Assembly (NCBI RefSeq): GCF_036381655.1
Contig: NZ_DASVCJ010000006.1
Coordinates: 204,019 to 268,018, forward strand
Direction of reading: 5' to 3'
DNA length: 64,000 nt
Origin: Ferrovibrio sp036381655
GTDB taxonomy: Bacteria; Pseudomonadota; Alphaproteobacteria; Ferrovibrionales; Ferrovibrionaceae
Made by a program: the position numbers and the translations under genes. Shown piece by piece: positions 53,433 through 62,031 of this stretch. The notes beneath the pieces are model-generated. The model was not told the origin of the DNA, did not search any database, and saw only the letters and a program-made list of their open reading frames with translations. Every line of letters begins with the position of its first letter. Position 1 is the first letter of the stretch.

Positions 53433-53446
53433 TTGATCTGCGTCAT
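53433..53446. promoter_or_regulatory. FNR/Anr-like box upstream of the HPF-CSD gene
   Basis: TTGAT-CTGC-GTCAT, 8 of 10 against TTGAT-N4-ATCAA. If centred at -41.5 the transcript would begin about 27 bases before the HPF-CSD start. It overlaps the end of the 44-residue gene by nothing and lies 3 bp beyond its stop. Confidence 0.5.
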
Positions 53447-53448
53447 CT

Positions 53449-53583
53449 TCAAGGGCCGAAGCGCAGCACCAGAAGCAAAATGACAAACCCGGCGAGTCCG
53501 AGGATGAATACCAGCCGCTGTCCACGGGTGCGCAGAACAACTCTGCCCTGCCGCGCCTTCTCCTCTGGATAACCTTTTCTCAT
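53449..53583 (-). CDS. 44-residue single-helix membrane protein
   Basis: ATG at 53583: MRKGYPEEKARQGRVVLRTR then GQRLVFILGLAGFVILLLVL and RFGP. The pattern KARQG-x-V/I-x-L-R-T followed by a C-terminal helix is one I recognise from short alphaproteobacterial proteins that databases often mislabel as peptide ABC transporter permease. It is far too short to be a permease. No operon partner is obvious; 78 bp separate it from the 109-residue gene upstream. Confidence 0.72.
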   Translation of the reverse strand: MRKGYPEEKARQGRVVLRTRGQRLVFILGLAGFVILLLVLRFGP

Positions 53584-53660
53584 ATCGATCCGGCTTTTCG
53601 GACGAACCACGCAGATTAACGGTATTTTCGGGATATTGGTTCCAGCCGGAACGCATCGGT

Positions 53661-53990
53661 TCAGGATGCCGATGCCCTTACGCCCAGATCATCGGCCAAC
53701 CGCATGAAGTCGCCCTCCAGATCGTTCACTGTCGGCAGATTGAGCCGCCTCAGTTCGCGATGAATCTTCTCGGCGGCACCCGACGAAAGGTCGCGCTTGA
53801 AGTTGATGACGACATCCTCCGCCGAGCGATAATCGCGAAAGCGGTCGATCTCGGCCCGGGTCGCCCGCTGCACATCCTCCAGCATCCGCTGCTGAGATGC
53901 CGCATATTGGTGGGGCTTGGCCCGCAATACCGGGCTGAAGGCGTGGTCTTCCAGGAAATCCACCAGTTTCTGCTTGGCGTGATCGGCCAT
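53661..53990 (-). CDS. Conserved hypothetical protein, 109 residues
   Basis: A helical, charged protein with no membrane segment: QKLVDFLEDHAFSPVLRAKP, QRMLEDVQRATRAEIDRFRD, INFKRDLSSGAAEKIHRELR, RLNLPTVNDLEGDFMRLADD. I do not recognise a named domain. Placed between the hybrid kinase and the 44-residue gene in the hypoxia/stress area; codon use is like its neighbours, so it is a normal resident gene. Confidence 0.7.
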   Translation of the reverse strand: MADHAKQKLVDFLEDHAFSPVLRAKPHQYAASQQRMLEDVQRATRAEIDRFRDYRSAEDVVINFKRDLSSGAAEKIHRELRRLNLPTVNDLEGDFMRLADDLGVRASAS

Positions 53991-54125
53991 TGCTTTGCTC
54001 CGTCAATTCAATCCTGCGCGCTGATGCTCGGTTCGAGCGTCAACCTCGGGGGAAGCAAAACTGTTCCTCTCAGCGGGGCATTCGATTCAAGGGGGATATT
54101 CGATGTCGCCTTGACTGCACCCGAG

Positions 54126-56027
54126 CTACAGCAGAGCCTGCATCGCCCGGGCCAAATCGGACAGTTGATAGGGTTTTCGCAGCAGCGGAAATTCCAGTCC
54201 CGCCGCGGCATTGTCGCTATAGCCCGTCGTCAGCAGGATCGGCAGTTCCGGGAAGCGGTTTCGGATGCGGCGCGCCAGCTCGACGCCATTCATGCCGCCA
54301 GGAATGATGATGTCGGAAAACACCGCATCGACGGCTTCCCCTCGCGTCAAAATGGCCAGCGCATCGAGTGCGTTGCCCGCCGTCAAGGTTTCGTATTTCA
54401 GCTCGGCCAGCAAGTCCGCGGCCAGCTCGGTGACAATCGGATCATCCTCGACGATCAGGACCCGGCCGCGCCCCGCATTCCTCTTCTCCTCCGCCGAAGA
54501 TTGGTTCCGCAGCTCCGCCGCGCTGACGGGAAGGAAGAGCGTAAACGTCGTGCCGCTGCCAACGACCGATTCCAGGGTTATGGTTCCCCGCGACTGCTTG
54601 GCGAAACCGTAGACCTGGCTCAACCCCAAGCCGGTCCCCTGCCCGAATTGCTTGGTCGTAAAGAACGGCTCGAAGATGCGATCCTGAATTTCGAGCGGAA
54701 TTCCGGAACCGGTATCGCAGATGCTGAGCGCGACGAACTCGCCATGCAGGCCATCCGGCTTGCCCGCCAGCGTGACGTTCTTCCCGGCGATCCGCAAAGT
54801 GCCGCCATCTGGCATCGCGTCGCGCGCATTGAATGCCAGATTCAACAGTGCCAGTTCCAATTGCGTGGAATCGATCTCTACAGTCCGCAGATCGTCGGGC
54901 AGGTCGAGTATGATTTCGATGCTGCTGCGAATAGAGGGCCGCAACAACTGGACAATCGATGACAGCTCCTTGCTGAGCGAAAGGGGTTTTGGCTCAAGCG
55001 ATTGCCGCCGGGCGAAAGCCAGCAATTTCCTGGTCAGGGAGGCGCCGCGCTCGGCAGCGTCGCGGATGTTGCCAAGAATACGGCTGATCCGCGGCTCCTC
55101 GATCTTGCTATTGAGCGCAAGCGAGGCGCCACCAAGGATCGCCGTCAGGAGATTATTGAAATCATGCGCCAATCCGCCGGTCAGGCGTCCGAGCGCCTCC
55201 ATCTTCTGCGCCTGGAAAAGCTGCTCACGGGTTTCCTGCAGGCGCTTTTCCGATTCATAGCGCTCGGTGATGTCCTTGGTGATCTTGGCAAAGCCGATCA
55301 ACCTGCCATCCGCACTCCGGATCGGATCGATGACGACACTGGCCCGAAACGGGCTGCCGTCCTTGCGCACCCGCCATCCCTCGGCGTCGTAGCGACCTTC
55401 GGCCAAGGCACGCTGCAAGGCCTGCTCGGGAACGCCCAGATCGCGTTCTTCCGGCGTATAGAATGTGGAGAAATGCTTTCCAATGACCTCGTTGGCGGTA
55501 TAGCCCTTGATCCGCTGCGCGCCGTTGTTCCATCTCGTGATGATGCCATTGGAATCGAGCATGTAGATGGCATAATCGGTGACGCTCTCGATGAGCAGGC
55601 GAAGATCTCGCTCGCTTTCCTCGATCGCCTGCAGTGCCGCGCGGCGCTCCGTCAGATCGTGGGTGATCTTGGCGAATCCGATCAGGTCTCCAGCTTCATT
55701 GCGGATGGCGTCGATGACGGTGGAGGCCCAGAACCGGGAACCATCCTTGCGCACCCGCCAGCCCTCCTCGGAATAGCGCCCGGCGGTGCGCGCCGCGTGC
55801 AATGCCGCTTCCGGCCTGCCGGCTGCGCGATCCTCCGGCGCATAGAAGCAGGAAAAACTCTTGCCGATGATTTCCTGCTCGGAATAACCCTTGATATTGG
55901 CGGCACCGGCGTTCCAGCTCACCACGTTGCCGTCCAGATCCAGCATATAGATGGCGTAGTCGCCGACAGCTTGTATCAGAAGCTCGTAACTTCGCTGACG
56001 GGCCTGGTTCGTTGCGTCGGTGTCCAT
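54126..56027 (-). CDS. PAS-PAS hybrid histidine kinase with receiver domain
   Basis: 633 residues, cytoplasmic (no helices). Two closely similar PAS/PAC units: YAIYMLDLDGNVVSWNAGAA with YSEEGWRVRKDGSRFWASTV, then YAIYMLDSNGIITRWNNGAQ with YDAEGWRVRKDGSPFRASVV. Next HisKA with the His in LTGGLAHDFNNLLTAILGGA, the ATPase (NLAFNARDAM, ICDTGSGIPL, GTGLGLSQVYG), and a receiver with VLIVEDDPIV and Asp in AVFSDIIIPGGMNG. The doubled PAS units probably arose by duplication and may bind haem or flavin for oxygen or light sensing; this is inference. Just downstream of the cbb3 region. Confidence 0.9.
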   Translation of the reverse strand: MDTDATNQARQRSYELLIQAVGDYAIYMLDLDGNVVSWNAGAANIKGYSEQEIIGKSFSCFYAPEDRAAGRPEAALHAARTAGRYSEEGWRVRKDGSRFWASTVIDAIRNEAGDLIGFAKITHDLTERRAALQAIEESERDLRLLIESVTDYAIYMLDSNGIITRWNNGAQRIKGYTANEVIGKHFSTFYTPEERDLGVPEQALQRALAEGRYDAEGWRVRKDGSPFRASVVIDPIRSADGRLIGFAKITKDITERYESEKRLQETREQLFQAQKMEALGRLTGGLAHDFNNLLTAILGGASLALNSKIEEPRISRILGNIRDAAERGASLTRKLLAFARRQSLEPKPLSLSKELSSIVQLLRPSIRSSIEIILDLPDDLRTVEIDSTQLELALLNLAFNARDAMPDGGTLRIAGKNVTLAGKPDGLHGEFVALSICDTGSGIPLEIQDRIFEPFFTTKQFGQGTGLGLSQVYGFAKQSRGTITLESVVGSGTTFTLFLPVSAAELRNQSSAEEKRNAGRGRVLIVEDDPIVTELAADLLAELKYETLTAGNALDALAILTRGEAVDAVFSDIIIPGGMNGVELARRIRNRFPELPILLTTGYSDNAAAGLEFPLLRKPYQLSDLARAMQALL

Positions 56028-56179
56028 TCCAGCTCGGCTGCCGATCGTTCCAAGGGGGCCCCTCCGAAGGCCAGGAACGAGGCTACCAACTGAAACGGCA
56101 CATTGAAATCATTTCCTGCCCCGCCGCTCTTGAGCTCATCCTGCGATTGATTGTCGCCAGGGGGAGGACCACCGTGATT

Positions 56180-56368
56180 TCAAGGCTGTTTATGCGTCAC
56201 ATGAATGGCGAAAAAGTCGTAGATGACCGCAAAAACGGCCAATGCCAGACCGAACCACAGCATACCGCCATCCCGCGCGTCAGCCGCCAGTACAAGGCCA
56301 AGCAGCCCAAGAATGGTCACAATCGCGCCCATCACCCAGAAGCTGAGCACCTGCCCAAGATTGTTCAT
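56180..56368 (-). CDS. 62-residue two-helix membrane protein coupled to ccoS
   Basis: From ATG 56368: MNNLGQVLSFWVMGAIVTIL, GLLGLVLAADARDGGMLWFG, LALAVFAVIYDFFAIHVTHK. Two membrane helices and a His-containing C-terminus. The GGAGGAG ribosome site is inside the last codons of ccoS, and only one base separates ccoS stop and this start, so it is translated as part of the cco operon. I do not recognise the family; it may be a cbb3 accessory protein. Confidence 0.7.
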   Translation of the reverse strand: MNNLGQVLSFWVMGAIVTILGLLGLVLAADARDGGMLWFGLALAVFAVIYDFFAIHVTHKQP

Positions 56369-56369
56369 C

Positions 56370-56537
56370 TCATCTCCTCCTTCCACGTAAATCAGCATCC
56401 GCATCGTCGAACATTATCCGCTGGGCCGCGCCGTCCAGATCGTCGAACTGGCCGGATTTCAAAGCCCAGAGGAATGCCGCCATCCCGAGCAGGCCAAGCC
56501 CCAGGGCGGCGGGGATCAGGTAAAGGAGAATCGTCAT
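56370..56537 (-). CDS. ccoS: cbb3 oxidase maturation protein CcoS
   Basis: 55 residues from ATG 56537: TILLYLIPAALGLGLLGMAA, FLWALKSGQFDDLDGAAQRI. The helix followed by W-x-L/I-x-S-G-Q-F/Y-D-D-L-x-x-x-A-x-R-I is diagnostic. Required for cofactor insertion into CcoN. Overlaps ccoI by 4 bp. Confidence 0.93.
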   Translation of the reverse strand: MTILLYLIPAALGLGLLGMAAFLWALKSGQFDDLDGAAQRIMFDDADADLRGRRR

Positions 56538-58966
56538 GCCGGCCTCCTGTTTAAGGCCGCACTGCCCCGGATCACATGCGGCCTCCGAATCGCATGCAGC
56601 CGCAGCGCATTGAGCACGACAAGGATCGACGAGCTGGACATCGCAATGGCGGCCAGCAGCGGCGTGACCAGGCCGGCAATCGCCAGCGGTACGGCGAGGG
56701 CGTTGTAGATCAGCGCCAGCAACAGATTCTGCCTGGCCAGAATCTGGCTTCGCCCCGCCACGCGCAGGAAGTCCTCCACCGCGGATAATTGCCCGTTCTG
56801 GAATACCGCATCGGCCGCGTTCTGCGCGATGTCGAGCCCGGAAGATGGCGACAGCGAAGCATCGGCGGCCGCAAGCGCCACGGCATCGTTCAGGCCGTCC
56901 CCCAGCATCAGGACCCGACGGCCTTCCTGCCTGAGTTGCGCTATCGCCTCGGCCTTGCAACGCGGATCCGCTTCGGCAGTCCATTCGGCAATATCGAGCG
57001 CATCGGCAACTTTGCGCACTGCGGCCGCCCGGTCGCCGGAGAGAATCAGCAGCCGGTAACCCGCATTCCGCAACTGCCCGATAGCCGAAACTGCGCCGCT
57101 ACGCAGTGCATCGGAGAAGCGGAAGCGGTATGGCGGCAAACCGGGCCGGCTCAGCCAGAGTTCCGAAAACCCGTCCACCGCGGCGGCCTCGACGCCCACG
57201 AAACGGGCATGTCCCAGCCGGATTTCGTTTTCGCCCTGGCGCAGAAGCAACCCCTGTCCGGCATGCTCTTCCACCCCGGCAAAAGGCACCGCATCCGGGC
57301 AAGCCGCCAGCAATGCCTTGCAGAGCGGATGACGGCTCCGCGCGGCCAAGCGCGCGGCTGTTTGCAGGGCATCGCCGTCGGCCGCATCCTCGGGCAGAAG
57401 AACCGGGCGGCCCATGGTCAGCGTGCCGGTCTTGTCGAAGACGATCGTATCGATCGCGGCGGCACGCTCCAGCGCCGTCGGGGATTTCAGCAGGATGCCG
57501 CGCCGCATCAGGCGGCTGCTGGCGATCACCTGCACGATCGGGACGGCGAGCGCCAGCGCGCAGGGGCAGGTGATGATCAGCACCGAGGCTGCGATCAGCA
57601 AGGCATCGGGCCAGATGATATGGCCGATGAAATACCAGCCCAGGAAGCTGATCAGAGCGGTCAGATGCACGACCGGCGCATACCAGCGCGCCACACGCTC
57701 GGCCCGCAGCATGTACCGCCCCCGCCCCTGCTCGGCCGCCTCCATCAAACGGGCAATTTCGCCCAGCAGGGTGGCGTCCCCGACAGCAATGGCGCGCAGG
57801 GTCAGCGGCGCATCGAGGTTAACGGTGCCGGCAAAGACCTCCGCCCCTGGCACGACCGGTTGCGGCACGACCTCGCCATTGATCAGGCTGCGATCGACCG
57901 CTGATATCCCTTCGAGCACGACGCCGTCCACCGGAATGCGCTCGCCGGTCGCAACCAGTATCCGGTCCCCGATGGCGACACGATGCGCCGGGCGCTGCAC
58001 CGCGCCGGCTTCGGTCAGCACCGTGGCCGGACGTGCCGTCCAGGCCACCAGTTGCTGCGCCGTACGACGCGCAAAGCCGCGCGCACGCATATCCAGGTAG
58101 CGGCCGACCAGAAGAAAAAACAACAGCATCACGGCCGCATCGAAATAGGCATGCTGGCCGGAGCGCGTAAGTTCGAACAGACTGACCAGCAGGGCCAGCA
58201 CGACTCCGATGGAGACCGGCACATCCATGTTGGTGCGGCCCTGGCGCAGCGCCGTCCATGCGGAATGAAAGAACGGCCTGCCGGCATAGGCGATCGCCGG
58301 AATCGCGATGAGCGCCGAGATGACATGGAACAGATCGCGGGTCCCAGCACCCATCGAGCCGGCAGCGCCGGACCAGACGGAAACGGATAGCAGCATGATA
58401 TTGGCGGCGGCGAAGCCGGCGACGCCCATGGCCCGCAGCAGACTGCGTTCTTCGGACGAGCCAACCTTCTCGGCGGCATCGGCCGTGACCGGCAGACATC
58501 GATAGCCGAGGCGCGCTATCGTATCGGCCAGCGCGTTGATGCGCGCGGCATCGCCCGTCCAGGCCAGCGACAGGCGGCGGGTCGTCGCGGAAAGCCGAGC
58601 CCGGGTCACGCCCGCCTGCGCGCGCAATGCGCGCTCGATCAGCCACAGGCAGGCCGCGCAATGCAGCCCTTCGATCAACAATTCCGCATGGCGTGTGCCG
58701 TCAGGGTCGGAACGGACGAACTCAACCCAATCTGCCGCTTCGGCGGCGAACGGCTGCGAAACAGCCGCCATGTCCCGCATGGCGTAATAGCGCTCCAGGC
58801 CCAGGCCTTTGATCAGGGCATGTGCGCCGGCGCAGCCGCTGCAGCAAAACGCCGGGCCGTTGCCGGACGTGTCACTCACCGGCGCTCCGCAATGAGCGCA
58901 AGCGAGCGCATGCCGCTCGGCGGCGGAGCCCGTGACAGCGGGCAATATGCCGGCGGCGGCGCTCAC
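56534..58966 (-). CDS. ccoI: Copper-exporting P1B-type ATPase CcoI (FixI)
   Basis: 810 residues. A leading Cys cluster (CAHCGAPVSDTSGNGPAFCC then SGCAGAH), a metal-binding HMA domain with GLHCAACLWLIERAL, eight helices, the copper channel motif ITCPCALALAVPI, the phospho-Asp DKTGTLTMG, and the hinge MLGDGLNDAVALAAADASL. Supplies copper for the cbb3 binuclear centre. Overlaps ccoH and ccoS by 4 bp each. Confidence 0.95.
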   Translation of the reverse strand: MSAAAGILPAVTGSAAERHALACAHCGAPVSDTSGNGPAFCCSGCAGAHALIKGLGLERYYAMRDMAAVSQPFAAEAADWVEFVRSDPDGTRHAELLIEGLHCAACLWLIERALRAQAGVTRARLSATTRRLSLAWTGDAARINALADTIARLGYRCLPVTADAAEKVGSSEERSLLRAMGVAGFAAANIMLLSVSVWSGAAGSMGAGTRDLFHVISALIAIPAIAYAGRPFFHSAWTALRQGRTNMDVPVSIGVVLALLVSLFELTRSGQHAYFDAAVMLLFFLLVGRYLDMRARGFARRTAQQLVAWTARPATVLTEAGAVQRPAHRVAIGDRILVATGERIPVDGVVLEGISAVDRSLINGEVVPQPVVPGAEVFAGTVNLDAPLTLRAIAVGDATLLGEIARLMEAAEQGRGRYMLRAERVARWYAPVVHLTALISFLGWYFIGHIIWPDALLIAASVLIITCPCALALAVPIVQVIASSRLMRRGILLKSPTALERAAAIDTIVFDKTGTLTMGRPVLLPEDAADGDALQTAARLAARSRHPLCKALLAACPDAVPFAGVEEHAGQGLLLRQGENEIRLGHARFVGVEAAAVDGFSELWLSRPGLPPYRFRFSDALRSGAVSAIGQLRNAGYRLLILSGDRAAAVRKVADALDIAEWTAEADPRCKAEAIAQLRQEGRRVLMLGDGLNDAVALAAADASLSPSSGLDIAQNAADAVFQNGQLSAVEDFLRVAGRSQILARQNLLLALIYNALAVPLAIAGLVTPLLAAIAMSSSSILVVLNALRLHAIRRPHVIRGSAALNRRPA

Positions 58967-59460
58967 GGCAGGACCAGACGCTCCGCCGCTGCATAAGCGA
59001 TATTGCGGCGGGCCGCGGAGATATGCAGATCCCAGACGCCCCCCTTGGGCAGGGCGATATCGGCAACATAGCTGCCAGAACCAGATGAGCGAAAGGCGAC
59101 GGGAACGGCAGCCATGTTCTCGACCGGGCGCTGCATTTGCCCGGCGATCGCCAAACCATCGATCGGCAGGCCGGATTTGTCCCGCCAGGTTACGGTCAGA
59201 TGCACATTCCCGTCACGGCCGGGTTCTGTCCGCAGCGTGTAGCGCCAGCCCAATTTCTCCTGAGCCTCGATCTGCGCTCGGATCTGATTGTATTCGTTGC
59301 CCTCCTGATAAGGATGGGCAACGACCAACCCGCTGAAGGTCTGCGCGGCAGCTACGATCAGTGTCGCGTTGACGCCGATGACGACCAGGAATCCCATGAC
59401 AAAAAGCCAGGGAATCCAGCGCTCCCGGCGTGACTCGCCGTCAACAGATAGTGTTTTCAT
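58963..59460 (-). CDS. ccoH: cbb3 oxidase accessory protein CcoH (FixH)
   Basis: 165 residues with one N-terminal helix (WIPWLFVMGFLVVIGVNATL) and a periplasmic beta domain: VVAHPYQEGNEYNQIRAQIE, LGWRYTLRTEPGRDGNVHLT, and FRSSGSGSYVADIALPKGGV. NQIRAQIEAQEKLGW-type spacing is typical of FixH. Acts in cbb3 assembly with CcoI. Confidence 0.92.
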   Translation of the reverse strand: MKTLSVDGESRRERWIPWLFVMGFLVVIGVNATLIVAAAQTFSGLVVAHPYQEGNEYNQIRAQIEAQEKLGWRYTLRTEPGRDGNVHLTVTWRDKSGLPIDGLAIAGQMQRPVENMAAVPVAFRSSGSGSYVADIALPKGGVWDLHISAARRNIAYAAAERLVLP

Positions 59461-59462
59461 TA

Positions 59463-60965
59463 TTAGTGCCCTCCATTCGGGCCGTTGAACTGCGCCCGAT
59501 ACCGCGCCACTTCCCGTCCATTCGGATCGAGCAGCCGCATATCGAACGGCATGGACGCGGACGTCACGCTGGCCCGGGGCACGCGCAGAAAGACACGGAA
59601 CTCGCCGACGGCATCTGCTTCGAGAGGCAGGACGATGCTTTCCGTCGCCTCGTCTGTAGTACCGGCGAGGAACATCTGCGCATGCGACAGGCCGGACGTA
59701 ACCAGCTTCAGATCGATCGCTTCTTGGGTCTTGTTGATCACCTTCAGCGTATAGCCATTGCGCAGACTGCCATCGGATAGGGTGACAAATAGCGGGCTGC
59801 GATCGTGCAGTGCATTCAGTTCAAAAGAGTGCCGCATCGTCAGCGCCGCCGCCATGACCAGGGCGACCAGAACAAGCAAGGTGCTGTAGATCACCGTGCG
59901 GGAACGGACCAGCCTGCGCACCTCCGGCAATCCCTTGGAACGCCGGCCCAGGTTGGCCAACGATACAAAGTCGATCAGGCGCTGCGGCCTTCCGACCTTG
60001 GCCATGATGTCGTCGCAGGCATCGATGCACAGGCCACAGCCGATGCATTCGAGCTGTTGGCCGTCGCGAATGTCGATGCCGGTCGGGCAGACATTGACGC
60101 AGGCCCGGCAATCGACGCAATCACCCCGCCCTTCCCAGGTCTCGCCCGCCTTATGCTTGCCGCGGGCTTCGCCGCGCCATGCCTGATAGGTCACCGCCAG
60201 GCTGTGCTCGTCCAGCATGGCGGCCTGGAACCGCGGCCAGGGGCACATATAGGTGCAGACCTGCTCGCGGGCCCAGCCGGCCAGGACATAAGTCGTCGTC
60301 GTGAACAGGCCGAAGAAGAAATAGGTGCCGCCCGACGCCGCGCCGGTCAGCATTTCCATGGTCACGGTCGGTGCGTCCTGGAAGTACATGATCCAGGCGC
60401 CGCCCGTGGCGGCGGCGATCAGAAGCCAGGCGGCATGTTTCGCCGTCTTGCGCCAGGCCTTGTCGAAGGACATCGGGCGCTGATCGAGACGCATGCGGGC
60501 GTTGCGATCGCCCTCGATCCAACGCTCGACCAGCATGAACAGGTCGGTCCACACCGTCTGCGGGCAGGTATAGCCGCACCAGACGCGACCGAACAGCGCC
60601 GTCGCCAGAAACAGCGTGACGGCACCCAGGATGAGCAGGCCGGTGATGTAGTAGATTTCCTGCGGCCAGATCTCGATCCAGAAAAAATAGCCGCGCCGGC
60701 CGACCATATCGAGCAAAAGCGCCTGGTCCGGCGCGTTCGGGCCGCGATCCCAGCGGATCCACGGGCCGATATAATACAGCGCCAGGCACAGGATCAGAAC
60801 CGTCCATTTGACGGTCCTGAACCGCCCGGACACGGCACGTGGATAGACCTTCACGCGATCGGCATAAAGCGAGGGCGAGAAAACGCCAAACATCGCCTCG
60901 GGTTCTTCCGAGGCGATGCTGGCTTCCGCTCTGCGTTCGGTAGCGATGTGATTCATATCAGCCAT
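59463..60965 (-). CDS. ccoG: cbb3 oxidase-associated ferredoxin-like CcoG (FixG/RdxA)
   Basis: 500 residues. Several membrane helices (TVKWTVLILCLALYYIGPWI, LLILGAVTLFLATALFGRVW), the CGYTCPQTVW motif, QVCTYMCPWPRFQ, and two 4Fe-4S clusters DCVDCRACVNVCPTGIDIRD and CIGCGLCIDACDDIM. The C-terminal FixG-type beta domain (YTLKVINKTQEAIDLKLVTS) is present. Thought to reduce copper for oxidase maturation. Confidence 0.95.
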   Translation of the reverse strand: MADMNHIATERRAEASIASEEPEAMFGVFSPSLYADRVKVYPRAVSGRFRTVKWTVLILCLALYYIGPWIRWDRGPNAPDQALLLDMVGRRGYFFWIEIWPQEIYYITGLLILGAVTLFLATALFGRVWCGYTCPQTVWTDLFMLVERWIEGDRNARMRLDQRPMSFDKAWRKTAKHAAWLLIAAATGGAWIMYFQDAPTVTMEMLTGAASGGTYFFFGLFTTTTYVLAGWAREQVCTYMCPWPRFQAAMLDEHSLAVTYQAWRGEARGKHKAGETWEGRGDCVDCRACVNVCPTGIDIRDGQQLECIGCGLCIDACDDIMAKVGRPQRLIDFVSLANLGRRSKGLPEVRRLVRSRTVIYSTLLVLVALVMAAALTMRHSFELNALHDRSPLFVTLSDGSLRNGYTLKVINKTQEAIDLKLVTSGLSHAQMFLAGTTDEATESIVLPLEADAVGEFRVFLRVPRASVTSASMPFDMRLLDPNGREVARYRAQFNGPNGGH

Positions 60966-60971
60966 CGCGCG

Positions 60972-61835
60972 TCATTCGCCGCCACCCAGAGCGTGAACAT
61001 AGATTGCAAGCATCTTCACGGTGGCATCGTCCAGACGCGCACTCCAGGCGGGCATCACACCGTTGCGGCTGTAGGATATCGTCTGCACTATGGTGGCCTT
61101 GTCGCTGCCATAGAGCCAGATCTTGTCGGTCAGGTTCGGCGCGCCCAATTCGCGATTGCCCTTGCCGTCCTCGCCGTGGCAGGCGACGCATTGCTCGGCA
61201 AATATCTGCGCGCCTTCGGCGTTGTCCTTGCCGAGGCCGGATAGCGACCGCACATGATCGGCCACGGCATCGATCTGAGCCGAGGTCAGTATGCCGTCGG
61301 CCAGAAAGCGCGGCATCTGCGACTGCCGGGTCTCGTCGTCGCCTACTGCACGGACACCGTGCCTGATCGTCTGTTCGATCTCCGGCAGAGAGCCGCCCCA
61401 TAGCCAATCGTCATCGGCAAGGTTCGGGTATCCCTTGGCGCCGGTGCCGCCAGACTGATGGCAGGCCGCGCAATTCTCGGCAAACAGCACGCGTCCGCCG
61501 GCGAGCGCGAAACGGTCGAGCTCCGGATCGGCCTTCACCTCGGTCACGCTCATGGCGCGGATCATGTCGCGATAGACGGCCTGTGCCGCAGCAGCCTTTT
61601 CCAGTTTCTCGGCTACGGCGTCGCGCTGCGTGTAGCCGAGGACGCCCTTGAAGTAAGTGTGCAAGCCAGGAACAGAGGGGTACAGAATACTCCAGACGAT
61701 GGCGAAGACGACCGTCGCATAGAAAACATACAGCCACCATTTCGGGAGCGGCGTATTCAGCTCCTTGATCCCATCCCACTCATGGCCAGTGGTATGCTGA
61801 CCGCTGACCATATCCTTTTCGATTTTGCTCGGCAT
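60972..61835 (-). CDS. ccoP: cbb3 oxidase di-haem subunit CcoP
   Basis: 287 residues. The N-terminus HTTGHEWDGIKELNTPLPKW is the family start; one helix (WLYVFYATVVFAIVWSILYP), then two haem c domains with CAACH (122-126) and CVACH (216-220) and the GYPNLADDDWLWGGSLPEIE and GAPNLTDKIWLYGSDKATIV ligand segments. Accepts electrons from cytochrome c. 3 bp after ccoQ. Confidence 0.97.
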   Translation of the reverse strand: MPSKIEKDMVSGQHTTGHEWDGIKELNTPLPKWWLYVFYATVVFAIVWSILYPSVPGLHTYFKGVLGYTQRDAVAEKLEKAAAAQAVYRDMIRAMSVTEVKADPELDRFALAGGRVLFAENCAACHQSGGTGAKGYPNLADDDWLWGGSLPEIEQTIRHGVRAVGDDETRQSQMPRFLADGILTSAQIDAVADHVRSLSGLGKDNAEGAQIFAEQCVACHGEDGKGNRELGAPNLTDKIWLYGSDKATIVQTISYSRNGVMPAWSARLDDATVKMLAIYVHALGGGE

Positions 61836-61838
61836 CGC

Positions 61839-62021
61839 TCAATTCCTCTTCGAGCGCAGGCGGTTGGTGCCGCCGTCATGCAAGGGAATATTCCCCAGTT
61901 TGCGCCATTGCTGGCGGCGGCTCGGCCACATCACCCAGGTGATGACGCCGACGAACAGCAGGAAGAACCAAACCGTCCACAGCGATCGCAGCCACGGATA
62001 ATGCTGAATAAGCTGCTCCAT
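61839..62021 (-). CDS. ccoQ: cbb3 oxidase subunit CcoQ
   Basis: 60 residues from ATG 62021 with one helix (TVWFFLLFVGVITWVMWPSR) and a basic tail (RRQQWRKLGNIPLHDGGTNR). The frame is open further up but that part overlaps ccoO antisense-like. CcoQ stabilises the complex. Between ccoO and ccoP as usual. Confidence 0.9.
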   Translation of the reverse strand: MEQLIQHYPWLRSLWTVWFFLLFVGVITWVMWPSRRQQWRKLGNIPLHDGGTNRLRSKRN

Positions 62022-62031
62022 CCTCGCCTCC

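Noticed and set aside
53408..53656. 82-codon minus-strand frame over the 44-residue gene
   Set aside because: The other frame (53449-53583) has a clear membrane helix and family-like motif; this one does not.
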